Source: Novosphingobium sp. 18050
Lineage (GTDB): Bacteria; Pseudomonadota; Alphaproteobacteria; Sphingomonadales; Sphingomonadaceae
Reading direction: 5' to 3'
DNA: 64,000 nt
NCBI RefSeq assembly: GCF_902706195.1
Contig: NZ_CACSJO010000002.1
Coordinates: 1-64,000, forward strand
Shown: piece after piece, positions 50,639 to 58,717 of the stretch
How positions within the stretch are numbered: position 1 is the stretch's first letter
Layout: each line of letters opens with the position of its first letter
Translations under genes and position numbers: made by a program
The notes under the pieces: model-generated
Database searches by the model: none
Told to the model about the DNA's origin: nothing
What the model saw: the letters and a program-made list of their open reading frames with translations, nothing else

Positions 50639-51736
50639 TCAGGCTGCCTTGGGACGGGCGAACCGGCGGCGGGCGACAATCGCGGCAGCCGCCGCGCCGA
50701 ACAGGACCAGCATCGGCGGTGCGGGCACGTCGGTGCCGCCCGAGCTGGTCGACGACGAACCACCCGAGGACGACGAACTCGTCGACGACGAACTGGACGT
50801 GCTCGACGAGGAGCTGGTCGCCCCGCCGGTCGTGGACGAAGACGAGCCCGACGAAGACGAGGAACCGCTGCTCGACGATCCGGTCGAAGTCGCGCCGCCG
50901 GTGGTATTGTCGTTTCCGCCCGAGGAGCTGGAGGACGAACTCGACGAAGACGAGGAGCTGGACGACGAGGAAGATGAGGACGACGAAGAAGTGCTGCTGG
51001 TGATGTTACCCGAGGTACTGCTGGTAACGTTGCCGGAAGTGCTGCTCGTCACGTTGCCCGAGGTGCTGCTGGTGACATTGCCCGAGGTCGTGCTGGTCAC
51101 GTTGCCCGAGGTGGACGAGGTCGTCGAGGTGATGCCGCCGGTCGTGGAGGTTGAGCCGCCGGTGGTGGAGGTGACCCCGCCGGTCGTCGTCGAAGTCGAA
51201 CCGCCGGTGGTCGAGGTAACGCCCCCGGTCGTGGTCGACGTGGATGTCGAGGTGACGCCGCCCGTGGTGGTCACACCGCCGGTCGTCGTGACGCCGCTGG
51301 TGGTCGAGCTGATGACGACATTGCCGCCGCCGCCGCCGCTGCTTCCGCCGCCGCCAAAGAATCCGCCGAAGAATCCGCCGCCGAAGCCGCCCATCGGGCC
51401 GCCGCCGATCACCACCGGGGTGCCGCCACCGCCGCCCGAATAGGACGCGGGCGGAGCCGGCGGAATATACGGTGCGGGCAGGGGAACCATCGCGGCCTGC
51501 TGCTGATCGCAGCAGGTGCGCTTGACGATCTTGCGAACGCGCTTGGTGGTGCGCGGATCATCCTTGCGGACGATGCGCTTCACCGGCTTGGCCGGAACCG
51601 CCGTCTTGGCCATCTTGACCTTGCGGTACTCGGTCTTCGCCGACTGCGTTTCCGCCACGTGGACAGCGCCGCCACCAATGATAGCGCAGCCTGCCGCACA
51701 GGCAGACAGTTTCGCAAGGGCCATCCGAACGGACAT
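50639..51736 (-). CDS. Serine-rich repeat surface protein with PEP-CTERM-like sorting signal
   Basis: A 365-residue exported protein of extreme low complexity. Residues 1-30 are a signal-like segment. A basic KTAVPAKPVKRIVRKDD part precedes a glycine-rich block (residues 100-140), then Thr/Gly repeats (15-residue unit TSTTTGGVTSTTGGS twice), five near-identical eight-residue units SGN[VI]TS[ST]T (residues 210-249) and about 23 consecutive serines (250-272). The end reads VPAPPMLVLFGAAAAAI followed by ARRRFAR, a Val-Pro motif, one membrane helix and basic tail as in PEP-CTERM variants handled by exosortase. The rest is unlikely to be enzymatic. Confidence 0.75.
   Translation of the reverse strand: MSVRMALAKLSACAAGCAIIGGGAVHVAETQSAKTEYRKVKMAKTAVPAKPVKRIVRKDDPRTTKRVRKIVKRTCCDQQQAAMVPLPAPYIPPAPPASYSGGGGGTPVVIGGGPMGGFGGGFFGGFFGGGGSSGGGGGNVVISSTTSGVTTTGGVTTTGGVTSTSTSTTTGGVTSTTGGSTSTTTGGVTSTTGGSTSTTGGITSTTSSTSGNVTSTTSGNVTSSTSGNVTSSTSGNVTSSTSGNITSSTSSSSSSSSSSSSSSSSSSSSSSSGGNDNTTGGATSTGSSSSGSSSSSGSSSSTTGGATSSSSSTSSSSSTSSSSSGGSSSTSSGGTDVPAPPMLVLFGAAAAAIVARRRFARPKAA
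50990..51109 (-). repeat. Five tandem 24-base repeats inside the serine-rich gene
   Basis: The DNA coding for residues 210-249 is five copies of a 24-base unit, each giving SGN[VI]TS[ST]T. The units differ at a few third positions. A run of serine codons lies next to it at 50921-50989. Whole-unit changes keep the frame. Confidence 0.75.
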
Positions 51737-51822
51737 ACTGGTTGCTCTCTTTGTTTTGCCTGGATTGCGGCGGTGTCTTGAACCGACACTTGCGATCCAT
51801 CTGCCAGAAACAACGCAGAGTC

Positions 51823-51849
51823 CGGTTAACGGGACAACGACGTTAACCG
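51823..51849. promoter_or_regulatory. GTTAAC-based inverted repeat upstream of the serine-rich gene
   Basis: CGGTTAACG (51823-51831) and CGTTAACCG (51841-51849) are perfect inverted copies separated by nine bases. A weaker GGTTA/TAACC pair follows at 51879-51899. They lie 90-165 bases upstream of the serine-rich gene start in a 249-base gap to ruvB with no other feature. An operator for a dimeric regulator is possible. Confidence 0.45.
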
Positions 51850-51985
51850 CTATTCCAGCGTCCCAAGCCGGGAAAAGTGGTTAATTTATTCTTCTAACCG
51901 TGGTGTTGTACCGAAACGGGACTGTCCGGGTGACCAGATGTAAATTTCCCCGACGGTTTTGCCCAACGAATCAAGCCGGTGGCTC

Positions 51986-53014
51986 TCAACCCTCCGAATC
52001 GAAAAGCCCGTTCTGAGGGGCGTTCGGAGCGCTCATTCCCAGGTGCGTCCAGCCCCGGTCGTTAAGGCAGCGGCCGCGCGCGGTGCGTGCTACAAGACCA
52101 AGCTGAATGAGATATGGCTCGATCACTTCCTCGATCGTATCGCGCGGTTCGGACAGGCCTGCCGCCAGCGTTTCCACGCCCACCGGCCCGCCCTTGTAGA
52201 TATCCGCGATCATCCGCAGGTAGCGGCGGTCCTGCGAATCGAGGCCGATCGAATCGACCTCCAGCCGCGTCAGGGAATCGTCCGCGATCTCCCGGGTGAT
52301 GACGTCGGAGCCGGCGACATGGGCGAAGTCCCGCACGCGCCGCATAAGCCGTCCGGCCACGCGCGGAGTACCGCGCGCACGCCGCGCGATCTCGGTCGCG
52401 CCGCCCTTGTCCATGCCGATGCCCAGCAGTCCGGCGCCGCGCGTGACGACCTTCTCCAGTTCCTCGACCGAATAAAACTGCAGCCGCACCGGAATGCCGA
52501 AACGATCGCGCAGCGGGGTCTGCAGGAGGCCCTGCCGTGTGGTTGCGCCCACCAGCGTGAAAGGCGGCAGGTCGATCCGCACCGAACGGGCCGATGGCCC
52601 TTCGCCGATGATGAGGTCCAGCGCGCGGTCCTCCATCGCCGGGTAGAGCACTTCCTCGACCACGGGATTGAGGCGGTGAATCTCGTCGATGAACAGAACG
52701 TCACCCTGTTCGAGATTGGTCAGCAGCGCCGCCAGGTCGCCTGCCTTGGCGATGACCGGCCCGCTGGTGGCGCGAAAACCCACGCCCAGTTCGCGCGCGA
52801 CGATCTGCGCCAGCGTCGTCTTGCCCAGTCCCGGAGGTCCGAAGAACAGCACATGGTCCATCGCCTCGCGCCGCGACTTGGCGCTTTCGATGAATACCCG
52901 CAGGTTGTCCTTCGCCCCGGCCTGTCCGACGAATTCTTCTAGGGTCTTGGGCCGCAGCGCGGCATCGGCGTCCTCGGGCTGGCGGATCGGCGTGAGAATG
53001 GGATTGTCGGTCAT
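51986..53014 (-). CDS. ruvB: Holliday junction branch-migration ATPase RuvB
   Basis: A 342-residue AAA+ motor that drives branch migration with RuvA. Walker A is [16 protein letters not shown] near residue 60, Walker [19 protein letters not shown] near residue 108, sensor/arginine-finger regions include [18 protein letters not shown] near residue 158. The C-terminal winged helix is near residues 265-330. The N-terminal [12 protein letters not shown] segment is standard. It starts four bases after ruvA stops (ruvA-ruvB operon). No truncation. Confidence 0.97.
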   Translation of the reverse strand: MTDNPILTPIRQPEDADAALRPKTLEEFVGQAGAKDNLRVFIESAKSRREAMDHVLFFGPPGLGKTTLAQIVARELGVGFRATSGPVIAKAGDLAALLTNLEQGDVLFIDEIHRLNPVVEEVLYPAMEDRALDLIIGEGPSARSVRIDLPPFTLVGATTRQGLLQTPLRDRFGIPVRLQFYSVEELEKVVTRGAGLLGIGMDKGGATEIARRARGTPRVAGRLMRRVRDFAHVAGSDVITREIADDSLTRLEVDSIGLDSQDRRYLRMIADIYKGGPVGVETLAAGLSEPRDTIEEVIEPYLIQLGLVARTARGRCLNDRGWTHLGMSAPNAPQNGLFDSEG

Positions 53015-53017
53015 GTC

Positions 53018-53623
53018 TTAACCCGCCGCCCGCTTCAGCGCCACGCGCACAAGGTCGTTCAGGCCCGCATCCTCGCCCAGTTCCTCCACCGCCTTGCCGA
53101 CCGCCATGGCGGCCACGGCAGGCTTGAAGCCGAGGTTCTGCAAGGCTGAAACGGCATCCGCGCTGGAGGAACCCGGCGGCACGGCGGCAATCGCTCCGGC
53201 AAGCCCCGGCGCGGTGGGCAAGGCGCCGGCCTTGTCCTTCAATTCGTTGACGATGCGGCTGGCCAGCTTCGGCCCCACCCCATTGGCCCGCGCGACCATC
53301 GCCGAATCACCGCCGGCACAGGCGCGCTGGATTTCCTCGGTCGTCAGCGCCGACAGGATCGCCAGAGCCACCTTCGAGCCCACACCCTGAACCGCCGTCA
53401 GCAGGCGGAACCAGTTACGCTCCGCCGCGCTGGCAAAGCCGATCAGGCGCTGGTCGGTTTCGGAAACCTGCATCTCGGTGTGGATCACCACCCGGTCGCC
53501 CCGGATCCCGAGATGATCGAGCGTACGAGCCGAGCACTGGACGAGATAGCCGACGCCGTTCACGTCGATGATCGCCCAGTCGGGGCCGGTGTCGTCGAGA
53601 AGACCTGTTAGCTTGGCGATCAT
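53018..53623 (-). CDS. ruvA: Holliday junction DNA-binding protein RuvA
   Basis: A 201-residue protein that holds the four-way junction. The N-terminal OB fold is [11 protein letters not shown][13 protein letters not shown], the tandem helix-hairpin-helix region reads [19 protein letters not shown] and [20 protein letters not shown], and domain III near residues 155-200 ([20 protein letters not shown]) binds RuvB. It precedes ruvB in the same transcript. ruvC is 5 kb away, next to yebC, so the ruv genes are split. Confidence 0.96.
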   Translation of the reverse strand: MIAKLTGLLDDTGPDWAIIDVNGVGYLVQCSARTLDHLGIRGDRVVIHTEMQVSETDQRLIGFASAAERNWFRLLTAVQGVGSKVALAILSALTTEEIQRACAGGDSAMVARANGVGPKLASRIVNELKDKAGALPTAPGLAGAIAAVPPGSSSADAVSALQNLGFKPAVAAMAVGKAVEELGEDAGLNDLVRVALKRAAG

Positions 53624-53682
53624 GGTTTGTTCCTATGGCAGGAAGCGATTCGCTGCGCCAGTCCCTATCGGAAGGGTTGGAA

Positions 53683-53863
53683 GGGGAAGAGCTGGGGCCA
53701 TCGCCCCGGACCCCGGGGATGTCGAGGTCACGCCTGCGGCTTCGTAGATGGGCCTTGCTCCCGCAGGCTATCATGACTCCCGGCTCACCGTGGGCGCACC
53801 AGCGAAGCTGCGCGCGCCACCTCGACGGTGAAGGGGTCCGGGGCGATGGCCCCAGGTCTTCAC
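53683..53863. repeat. Second facing pair of CTGGGGC-CATC-GCCCCAG elements
   Basis: Hairpin cores CTGGGGC-CATC-GCCCCGG (53692-53709) and CCGGGGC-GATG-GCCCCAG (53838-53855) face each other over about 130 bases between ruvA and the small secreted protein. Flanks match the pair at 6440-6758 (GGGGAAGA outside, ACCCC-x-GTCGAGG inside), and the inner arms keep imperfect pairing (GTCGAGGT and GC-GC-AGCTTCG). Confidence 0.7.
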
Positions 53864-53884
53864 TTTACTGCCCTAACCGAAACC

Positions 53885-54322
53885 TCAACGCGGCAGAACG
53901 CCCATACAGACGTACTTCAAAACCTTGCCGTCCTCGGAATTCCAGTCGAAGCGGCTCACTGCACCTGCCACCGTCGAGGCGCCAAGCGGTGCCCCGGTCG
54001 GGCCGATGACCCGCCACTGCAAAGTCACCACGCGCCCGCCGGAGCAATCCACGCTGCGGACCGAAAAGGCGGTGCTGCCGCGCGCAAGCTGCGCGGTCGG
54101 ATTGAGAATGACCACGGCCTCCCGGAAGGTACGGCCGAGCCCGCCGGCCACGACGCTCGCTGTATCGATGCGGATGCTGCGCCCGAGGAGGCGTTCCAGA
54201 TCTACGGCGAAGACCTTCACCCACTTGCCGGTCAGTACCTTCAGCGTTGTATCGGCAGCGGTCGGGGTGGCGGCAAGAGCCGCCAGCGTCAGTGCCGCCC
54301 ATTTCAGACCGCGCAGCTTCAC
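53885..54322 (-). CDS. Secreted hypothetical protein translationally coupled to ftsK
   Basis: A 145-residue protein starting with GTG at 54322 that overlaps the ftsK stop by four bases (GTGA). It has a signal peptide (residues 1-23, LKWAALTLAALAATPTAADT) and a mature part of about 120 residues with two cysteines (CSGGRVV and YVCMG near the end) that could form a disulfide. I do not recognise a family. Coupling to the divisome DNA translocase suggests an envelope role, but that is inference from position. Confidence 0.65.
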   Translation of the reverse strand: MKLRGLKWAALTLAALAATPTAADTTLKVLTGKWVKVFAVDLERLLGRSIRIDTASVVAGGLGRTFREAVVILNPTAQLARGSTAFSVRSVDCSGGRVVTLQWRVIGPTGAPLGASTVAGAVSRFDWNSEDGKVLKYVCMGVLPR

Positions 54323-56718
54323 AGCGGGTTGCCGTTCTCGTCGCGGTAGATGTCGCGGCGGCCGACGTGGTTGGCGGGGCCGACAAAGCCGTCGTTTTCC
54401 ATGCGCTCCACCCATTTGGCGGCGGTGTTGTAGCCCACGCCCATCTGGCGTTGCAGCCACGAGACCGAGACCTTCTGGTTTTCGAACACGAGGTGGCAGA
54501 CCTGCCGGTACTTGCGTTCGTCAGGCGCGTCCGACGCGGTGGCGTCGAGGTCGTCGAAGCCGAAGCTGCCTTCTTCGGGTTCCTCGGTGACGGCATCGAT
54601 GTAGTCGGGCTTGCCCTGGGTGCGCCAGTAGATGGCGACCTGTTCCACTTCCTCGTCTGAAACGAACGGGCCGTGGACGCGCTTGATCGGGTCGGAGCTG
54701 GGTTTGTAGAGCATGTCGCCCTTGCCCAGCAGCTGTTCGGCGCCCTGCTCGCCCAGGATTGTGCGGCTGTCGATACGGCTGGTGACGGCGAAGGAGACGC
54801 GGGTCGGCAGGTTGGCCTTGATGACGCCGGTGATGACGTCGACCGACGGGCGCTGCGTCGCCATGATAAGGTGGATGCCCGCCGCGCGGCTCTTTTGCGA
54901 GAGGCGCTGGATCAGCACTTCGATTTCCTTGCCGACGGTGACCATGAGGTCAGCCAGCTCGTCGACGATGAGGACGATCTGGGGCAGCGTTTCATAGTCG
55001 AGCTGACGGTCTTCGTAGAGTTCCTCGCCGGTATCGGGGTCGAAGCCGATCTGGATGCGGCGGCCCAGCGGCTTGCCCTTGGCGGCGGCGGTGCGCACCT
55101 TTTCGTTGAAGCTGGCGAGGTTGCGCACGGAGATTTCGCTCATCATCCGGTAGCGGCGCTCCATCTCCTCGACCGCCCATTTGAGCGCGCGGATGGCCTT
55201 GGGCGGCTCGGTGACGACGGGGGAGAGCAAGTGCGGGATATCGTCGTAGCTCTTGAGTTCCAGCACCTTGGGATCGACCAGGATCAGGCGGCACTGCGCC
55301 GGGGTGAGGCGGTAGAGCAGCGAGAGCAGGATCGCGTTGAGACCCACCGATTTACCCGAACCCGTCGTACCCGCGACCAGCAGGTGAGGCATGGTGGCAA
55401 GGTCTGCGACCACCGGTTCGCCGGCGATGTCCTTGCCCAGGATGATCGGCAGCATGCCCTTGTGGTTGGCGAAGGCCTCGGACGCGACCATCTCCTTGAA
55501 CGAGACCATCTGGCGGTCCGCGTTCGGCAGTTCGATGCCCATGACGGTGCGGCCCGGGATCGAGGATACGCGGGCCGAGATCGCCGACATGTTACGGGCG
55601 ATGTCGTCGGCCAGGCCGATCACGCGGCTGGCCTTGATGCCCGGTGCCGGTTCCAGTTCGTACATGGTGACGACCGGACCCGTGCGCACGGCGGTGATCT
55701 CACCCTTGACGTTGAAGTCGTCGAGCACGGTTTCTAGCAGGCGCGCGTTGCGCTCCAGACTGAGCTTGTCGATCTTGGGCTGCGAATTGGGCTGCGGGTC
55801 TTCCAGCAGATCCAGACTGGGCAGCGTGTACTTGTCGAACATGTCCTTCTGGCGGTCGCCGAAGCCGATCTGCGCGGGCGTGGCGGAAACCTTGGGATCG
55901 GCGATCTCGGGCGGTTTGCGAGGCTTGTCGGCGGCAGGCGGGGCGATGCCGGTATTGCCGGCGGCAGCTTCGGCCACGCGCGGGGCGGTCTCGGCGCGGG
56001 CCGTTTCCTTCTTTTCCTTGCCGGCCTTGAAGGGCATTTCCTCGGGCACGGACAGGCCGCGCGGCAGGCGCCCGATGCGGCCCGGAAGCGTCAGCAGGCG
56101 CACCCAGTCGAGCGCGAAGACGCGGCCCGCCAGCATCACGCCCACGCCCAGGCACACCAGCGCGAGGGCGAGCTTGATCCAGTTCTGTACGGGTTCGGGC
56201 GAAAGTCCGGCAATCGCGGTGACCGCCTTGGCGCCCAGCAGCCCCGAAATCCCGCCCATCGAGGCAGGCAGGGTGCCGCCCGGCTTGGTGAACCAGAGCG
56301 ACAGCACGGTCGCGATCAGCAGCATCGCCAGCGTCAGGACGCCGAAGGGCATCCACCAGCGCTGGTCGCTATGCTCGATCTCGCCGTCGTCCTCTTCGAC
56401 CAGGAGCCACAGCTTGCGGGCGAAGACGTAAAGCAGGGGGACCAGCAGCGCGGAGACCGGGCCGAACAGGAACAGCGCGCGCTCCGCCGTCCAGGCTCCG
56501 GTCGGGCCCATCCAGTTCTGCACATCGCCGCCGGCGGCGGTGGAGGTAGACGGGTCGGTCTGCTGGTAGCTTACCAGCGCCAGCGCCAGAAACACCATCG
56601 CCGCAAACAGCGCGATCGAACCGGACAGCTCTCCGGCGCGGCGCAGCGAGCGCTTGAGAACGGCGCGCCAATCCGGCTTGGCGATACGCCGACCGGGCGC
56701 GATGGGCCGAGTAGCCAT
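54319..56718 (-). CDS. ftsK: DNA translocase FtsK
   Basis: A 799-residue protein that pumps the chromosome terminus through the division septum. Four or five membrane helices occupy residues 20-210 (GSIALFAAMVFLALALVSY and others), a linker of about 100 residues follows, then the motor with Walker A VAGTTGSGKSVGLNAI near residue 445 and Walker B IVLIVDELADLMVTVG near residue 580. The C-terminal gamma winged helix (VSWLQRQMGVGYNTAAKWVE) near residue 750 reads the KOPS sequences. Start ATG 56718; the 100-base gap to the next gene has no clear promoter. Confidence 0.96.
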   Translation of the reverse strand: MATRPIAPGRRIAKPDWRAVLKRSLRRAGELSGSIALFAAMVFLALALVSYQQTDPSTSTAAGGDVQNWMGPTGAWTAERALFLFGPVSALLVPLLYVFARKLWLLVEEDDGEIEHSDQRWWMPFGVLTLAMLLIATVLSLWFTKPGGTLPASMGGISGLLGAKAVTAIAGLSPEPVQNWIKLALALVCLGVGVMLAGRVFALDWVRLLTLPGRIGRLPRGLSVPEEMPFKAGKEKKETARAETAPRVAEAAAGNTGIAPPAADKPRKPPEIADPKVSATPAQIGFGDRQKDMFDKYTLPSLDLLEDPQPNSQPKIDKLSLERNARLLETVLDDFNVKGEITAVRTGPVVTMYELEPAPGIKASRVIGLADDIARNMSAISARVSSIPGRTVMGIELPNADRQMVSFKEMVASEAFANHKGMLPIILGKDIAGEPVVADLATMPHLLVAGTTGSGKSVGLNAILLSLLYRLTPAQCRLILVDPKVLELKSYDDIPHLLSPVVTEPPKAIRALKWAVEEMERRYRMMSEISVRNLASFNEKVRTAAAKGKPLGRRIQIGFDPDTGEELYEDRQLDYETLPQIVLIVDELADLMVTVGKEIEVLIQRLSQKSRAAGIHLIMATQRPSVDVITGVIKANLPTRVSFAVTSRIDSRTILGEQGAEQLLGKGDMLYKPSSDPIKRVHGPFVSDEEVEQVAIYWRTQGKPDYIDAVTEEPEEGSFGFDDLDATASDAPDERKYRQVCHLVFENQKVSVSWLQRQMGVGYNTAAKWVERMENDGFVGPANHVGRRDIYRDENGNPL

Positions 56719-56818
56719 GTAAAATTCCCTTGGGTTCGAGCCCGGTTTATGCGGCGGACGGGGAGTCCGCGTCAAGAATGGATGGGGAACGCGGCTGTGG
56801 GTGGTTGCGGGAAGACGT

Positions 56819-57367
56819 TCAGCGGCCCGAGGCGGACAGCCCGTCGATCGCAGCCCAGCGCTCCAGCTGGAAAGCCCGCGCCCGCCGCGCCGTCACGCCG
56901 CCCAGCGCAATTACCGGCACCGTCGAACGCGAAGCGAGCAGGCGAAAGCGGACCGGGCCGAGCGTCTGTCCGCCGGGATGCGAGGCCGTGGCGAACAACG
57001 GCGAGATCAGAACCGCATCGGCCCTTGCACGGTGGGCCTTCGCCAGTTCGCGCAAGTTGTGCACGGTAACCAGTCGCGGCACGCCGGGGCCTTGCGCAAG
57101 GCGGTCCGCCGCGCCGTAGACGCCGTGCGCTTTCCATGCCCGCGCCTGTCGGGCCTCTCCCGCGAGCACCATGACATGCCCGAATCGACGCGCCGTGCGG
57201 GCGAGCGCGTTGAACCGTGCGCGTCGTTCCTGCGGCGGCAGGTGATAGTGCCGGAACACCAGTCCCGACCCGCGGGGCAGACGCGCCAGCACGGCTTCGA
57301 TCCGGTCATCGTTGCGGGCATCGCTGACGAGCCACAAGGCAGGAAGGGACGGCTGGCGGTTCGGCAC
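56819..57367 (-). CDS. Thiamine phosphate synthase-like (TenI/ThiE-fold) protein
   Basis: A TIM-barrel protein of 182 residues if GTG 57367 is the start (190 from ATG 57391). Barrel strands are LWLVSDARND, GLVFRHYHLPPQER, AVLISPLFATASHPGGQTLG with the phosphate-loop-like PLFATASHPG, and VPVIALGGVTARRAR. The pyrophosphate-binding residues of true ThiE are mostly missing (GVYGAADRLAQG replaces the usual GLHLGQ motif), so it may not make thiamine phosphate. I chose GTG 57367 because the ATG shares bases with the yggS start and precedes an extra, unconserved stretch. Confidence 0.75.
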   Translation of the reverse strand: MPNRQPSLPALWLVSDARNDDRIEAVLARLPRGSGLVFRHYHLPPQERRARFNALARTARRFGHVMVLAGEARQARAWKAHGVYGAADRLAQGPGVPRLVTVHNLRELAKAHRARADAVLISPLFATASHPGGQTLGPVRFRLLASRSTVPVIALGGVTARRARAFQLERWAAIDGLSASGR

Positions 57368-57389
57368 AGGGACGCTATAGCAGCGCGCC

Positions 57390-58046
57390 ATGGATCAGCT
57401 AGAAGACATCCGCGCCCGCATCGCCCAATCCGCGCACATTGCGGGACGCCAGCCCGGCGCCGTAGAACTCGTCGCCATTTCCAAGACCCACGCCGCCGAA
57501 GCGATCGAGCCGCTGCTCGCCGCCGGCCAGCGCGTGTTCGGCGAAAACCGCGTACAGGAAGCACAGGAAAAGTGGCTGCCCTTGCGCGAAGCCTATCCCG
57601 ATGTGAAGCTGCACCTCGTCGGCCAGCTTCAGTCGAACAAGGCCGAGGATGCCGTCGCCCTGTTCGACTGCATCCACTCGGTGGACCGCCCCTCGCTGGT
57701 AACGGCGCTGGGCAAGGCGATGGAAAAGGCGGGACGGCAGGTGCCCTGCTTCCTTCAGGTCAACATCGGCGCGGAAGAACAGAAAGGCGGCTGCGCGATC
57801 GCCGACGTGCCCGCACTGCTGGCGTCCGCGCGTGAAGCCGGGCTTCCCGTCGTCGGCCTGATGTGCGTGCCGCCGTTCGATATCGAGGCCGCGCCGTTCT
57901 TTGCCCTGCTGGCGAGGATTGCCGCCGATAACGGGCTGGACCAGCTTTCCATGGGGATGAGCGAGGACTTCGAAACCGCCGTCCTGCTCGGCGCTACGCA
58001 TGTGCGGGTGGGCAGCGCCCTGTTCGGGTCGCGGCAGAAGAAGTAG
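57390..58046 (+). CDS. YggS-family PLP homeostasis protein
   Basis: A 218-residue PLP-binding protein with an alanine-racemase-like barrel but no known enzyme activity. The PLP lysine is in VELVAISKTHAAEAIEPL near residue 33, FGENRVQEAQEKW near residue 50 and LVGQLQSNKAEDAV near residue 72 are family blocks, and LSMGMSEDFETAVLLGATHVRVGSALFG near the end binds the phosphate. It balances cellular PLP. It is divergent from the TenI-like gene with start codons that share bases. Confidence 0.92.
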   Translation: MDQLEDIRARIAQSAHIAGRQPGAVELVAISKTHAAEAIEPLLAAGQRVFGENRVQEAQEKWLPLREAYPDVKLHLVGQLQSNKAEDAVALFDCIHSVDRPSLVTALGKAMEKAGRQVPCFLQVNIGAEEQKGGCAIADVPALLASAREAGLPVVGLMCVPPFDIEAAPFFALLARIAADNGLDQLSMGMSEDFETAVLLGATHVRVGSALFGSRQKK

Positions 58047-58054
58047 AGGGAAAA

Positions 58055-58079
58055 GAGCAGGAGCCATTGCCCCTGCATC
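58055..58079. repeat. Degenerate CTGGGGC/GCCCCAG element
   Basis: CAGGAGC-CATT-GCCCCTG (58058-58075 region) with the usual AAGAG lead and a CATCCCGG tail. It lies in the 52-base gap between the convergent yggS and ruvC genes and can form a hairpin with one mismatch. Confidence 0.6.
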
Positions 58080-58098
58080 CCGGACTTCCTCTTATCCT

Positions 58099-58575
58099 CT
58101 ACCTGTGGCTGCCGAGCATGTTCGCATGGGTTATCGCCACTGCCAGCGCGTCGGATGCGTCTTCGCCCGCCAGCTTCACGCCGGGCAGCAGCACCTTGAG
58201 CATTGCCTGGATCTGTTTCTTGTCCGCGCCGCCGGTGCCGACCAACGCCTTCTTGATGACCTTGGTCGAGTATTCCGCCACCGGCATTCCCGCGCGGGCA
58301 AGGCTCAGCATCGCGACGCCGCGCGCCTGTCCCAGCTTGAGGGTCGACTGCGGGTTCACGTTGACGAAAACCTCCTCCACCGCGCCCGTATCGGGCCGGT
58401 GGTGGAGGATCACATCGGTCAGCCCGGCGTCGAGTTCGACCAGACGCTCGGCCATGCCGGCCTTGGCGTCCGTGCGGATCTGGCCGTTGGCGACGTGGGA
58501 CAGGCGGCTGCCGCTTTTGGCGACGATGCCCCAGCCGGTGCAGGTCAGGCCGGGGTCGATGCCGATGATGATCAT
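58099..58575 (-). CDS. ruvC: Holliday junction resolvase RuvC
   Basis: A 158-residue nuclease that cuts four-way junctions. The acidic catalytic tetrad is seen in [17 protein letters not shown] (first aspartate, residue 7), [20 protein letters not shown] (glutamate near residue 67), and [14 protein letters not shown] (two aspartates near residues 139-142). The order and spacing match E. coli RuvC. It follows yebC with 142 bases that contain two facing dispersed repeats. Confidence 0.96.
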   Translation of the reverse strand: MIIIGIDPGLTCTGWGIVAKSGSRLSHVANGQIRTDAKAGMAERLVELDAGLTDVILHHRPDTGAVEEVFVNVNPQSTLKLGQARGVAMLSLARAGMPVAEYSTKVIKKALVGTGGADKKQIQAMLKVLLPGVKLAGEDASDALAVAITHANMLGSHR

Positions 58576-58615
58576 GCGGCGACGCTTGAGGCGGGGCTGG
58601 CGCGGGGCCTCGGGG

Positions 58616-58687
58616 GCTTCGACAAGCTCAGCCTGAGCGGGTTCGAGGGCCTGCGCCGCTTCCGCTCACCCTGAGCCTGTCGAAGGG
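58616..58687. repeat. Facing pair of CTTCGACARGCTCAG repeats
   Basis: GCTTCGACAAGCTCAGCCTG runs from 58616 and, inverted, CCGCTCACCCTGAGCCTGTC runs from 58662. Together they can form a long hairpin between yebC and ruvC. They are two of the four copies in the window. Confidence 0.8.
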
Positions 58688-58717
58688 TCGGGCTGAACCT
58701 GGCCCCGCCCGCCGGGA

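Noticed and set aside
50921-51109. Repeat array resembling a small CRISPR
   Set aside because: Units are contiguous with no spacers, keep the reading frame of a serine-rich protein, and no cas gene is near.
51881-51895. TTAA-N7-TTAA CtrA box upstream of the surface-protein gene
   Set aside because: The second half reads TTCT and the other TTAA pair is 13 bases apart, so the CtrA spacing is not met.
56725-56765. GGTTCGAGCCCGGTT, resembling a tRNA T-arm
   Set aside because: No acceptor, D or anticodon arm could be fitted around it; it lies between ftsK and the TenI-like gene.
51986-58575. Split of ruvAB from ruvC by 5 kb as a possible rearrangement
   Set aside because: ruvC next to yebC and separate ruvAB is not rare in alphaproteobacteria; all three genes are intact.
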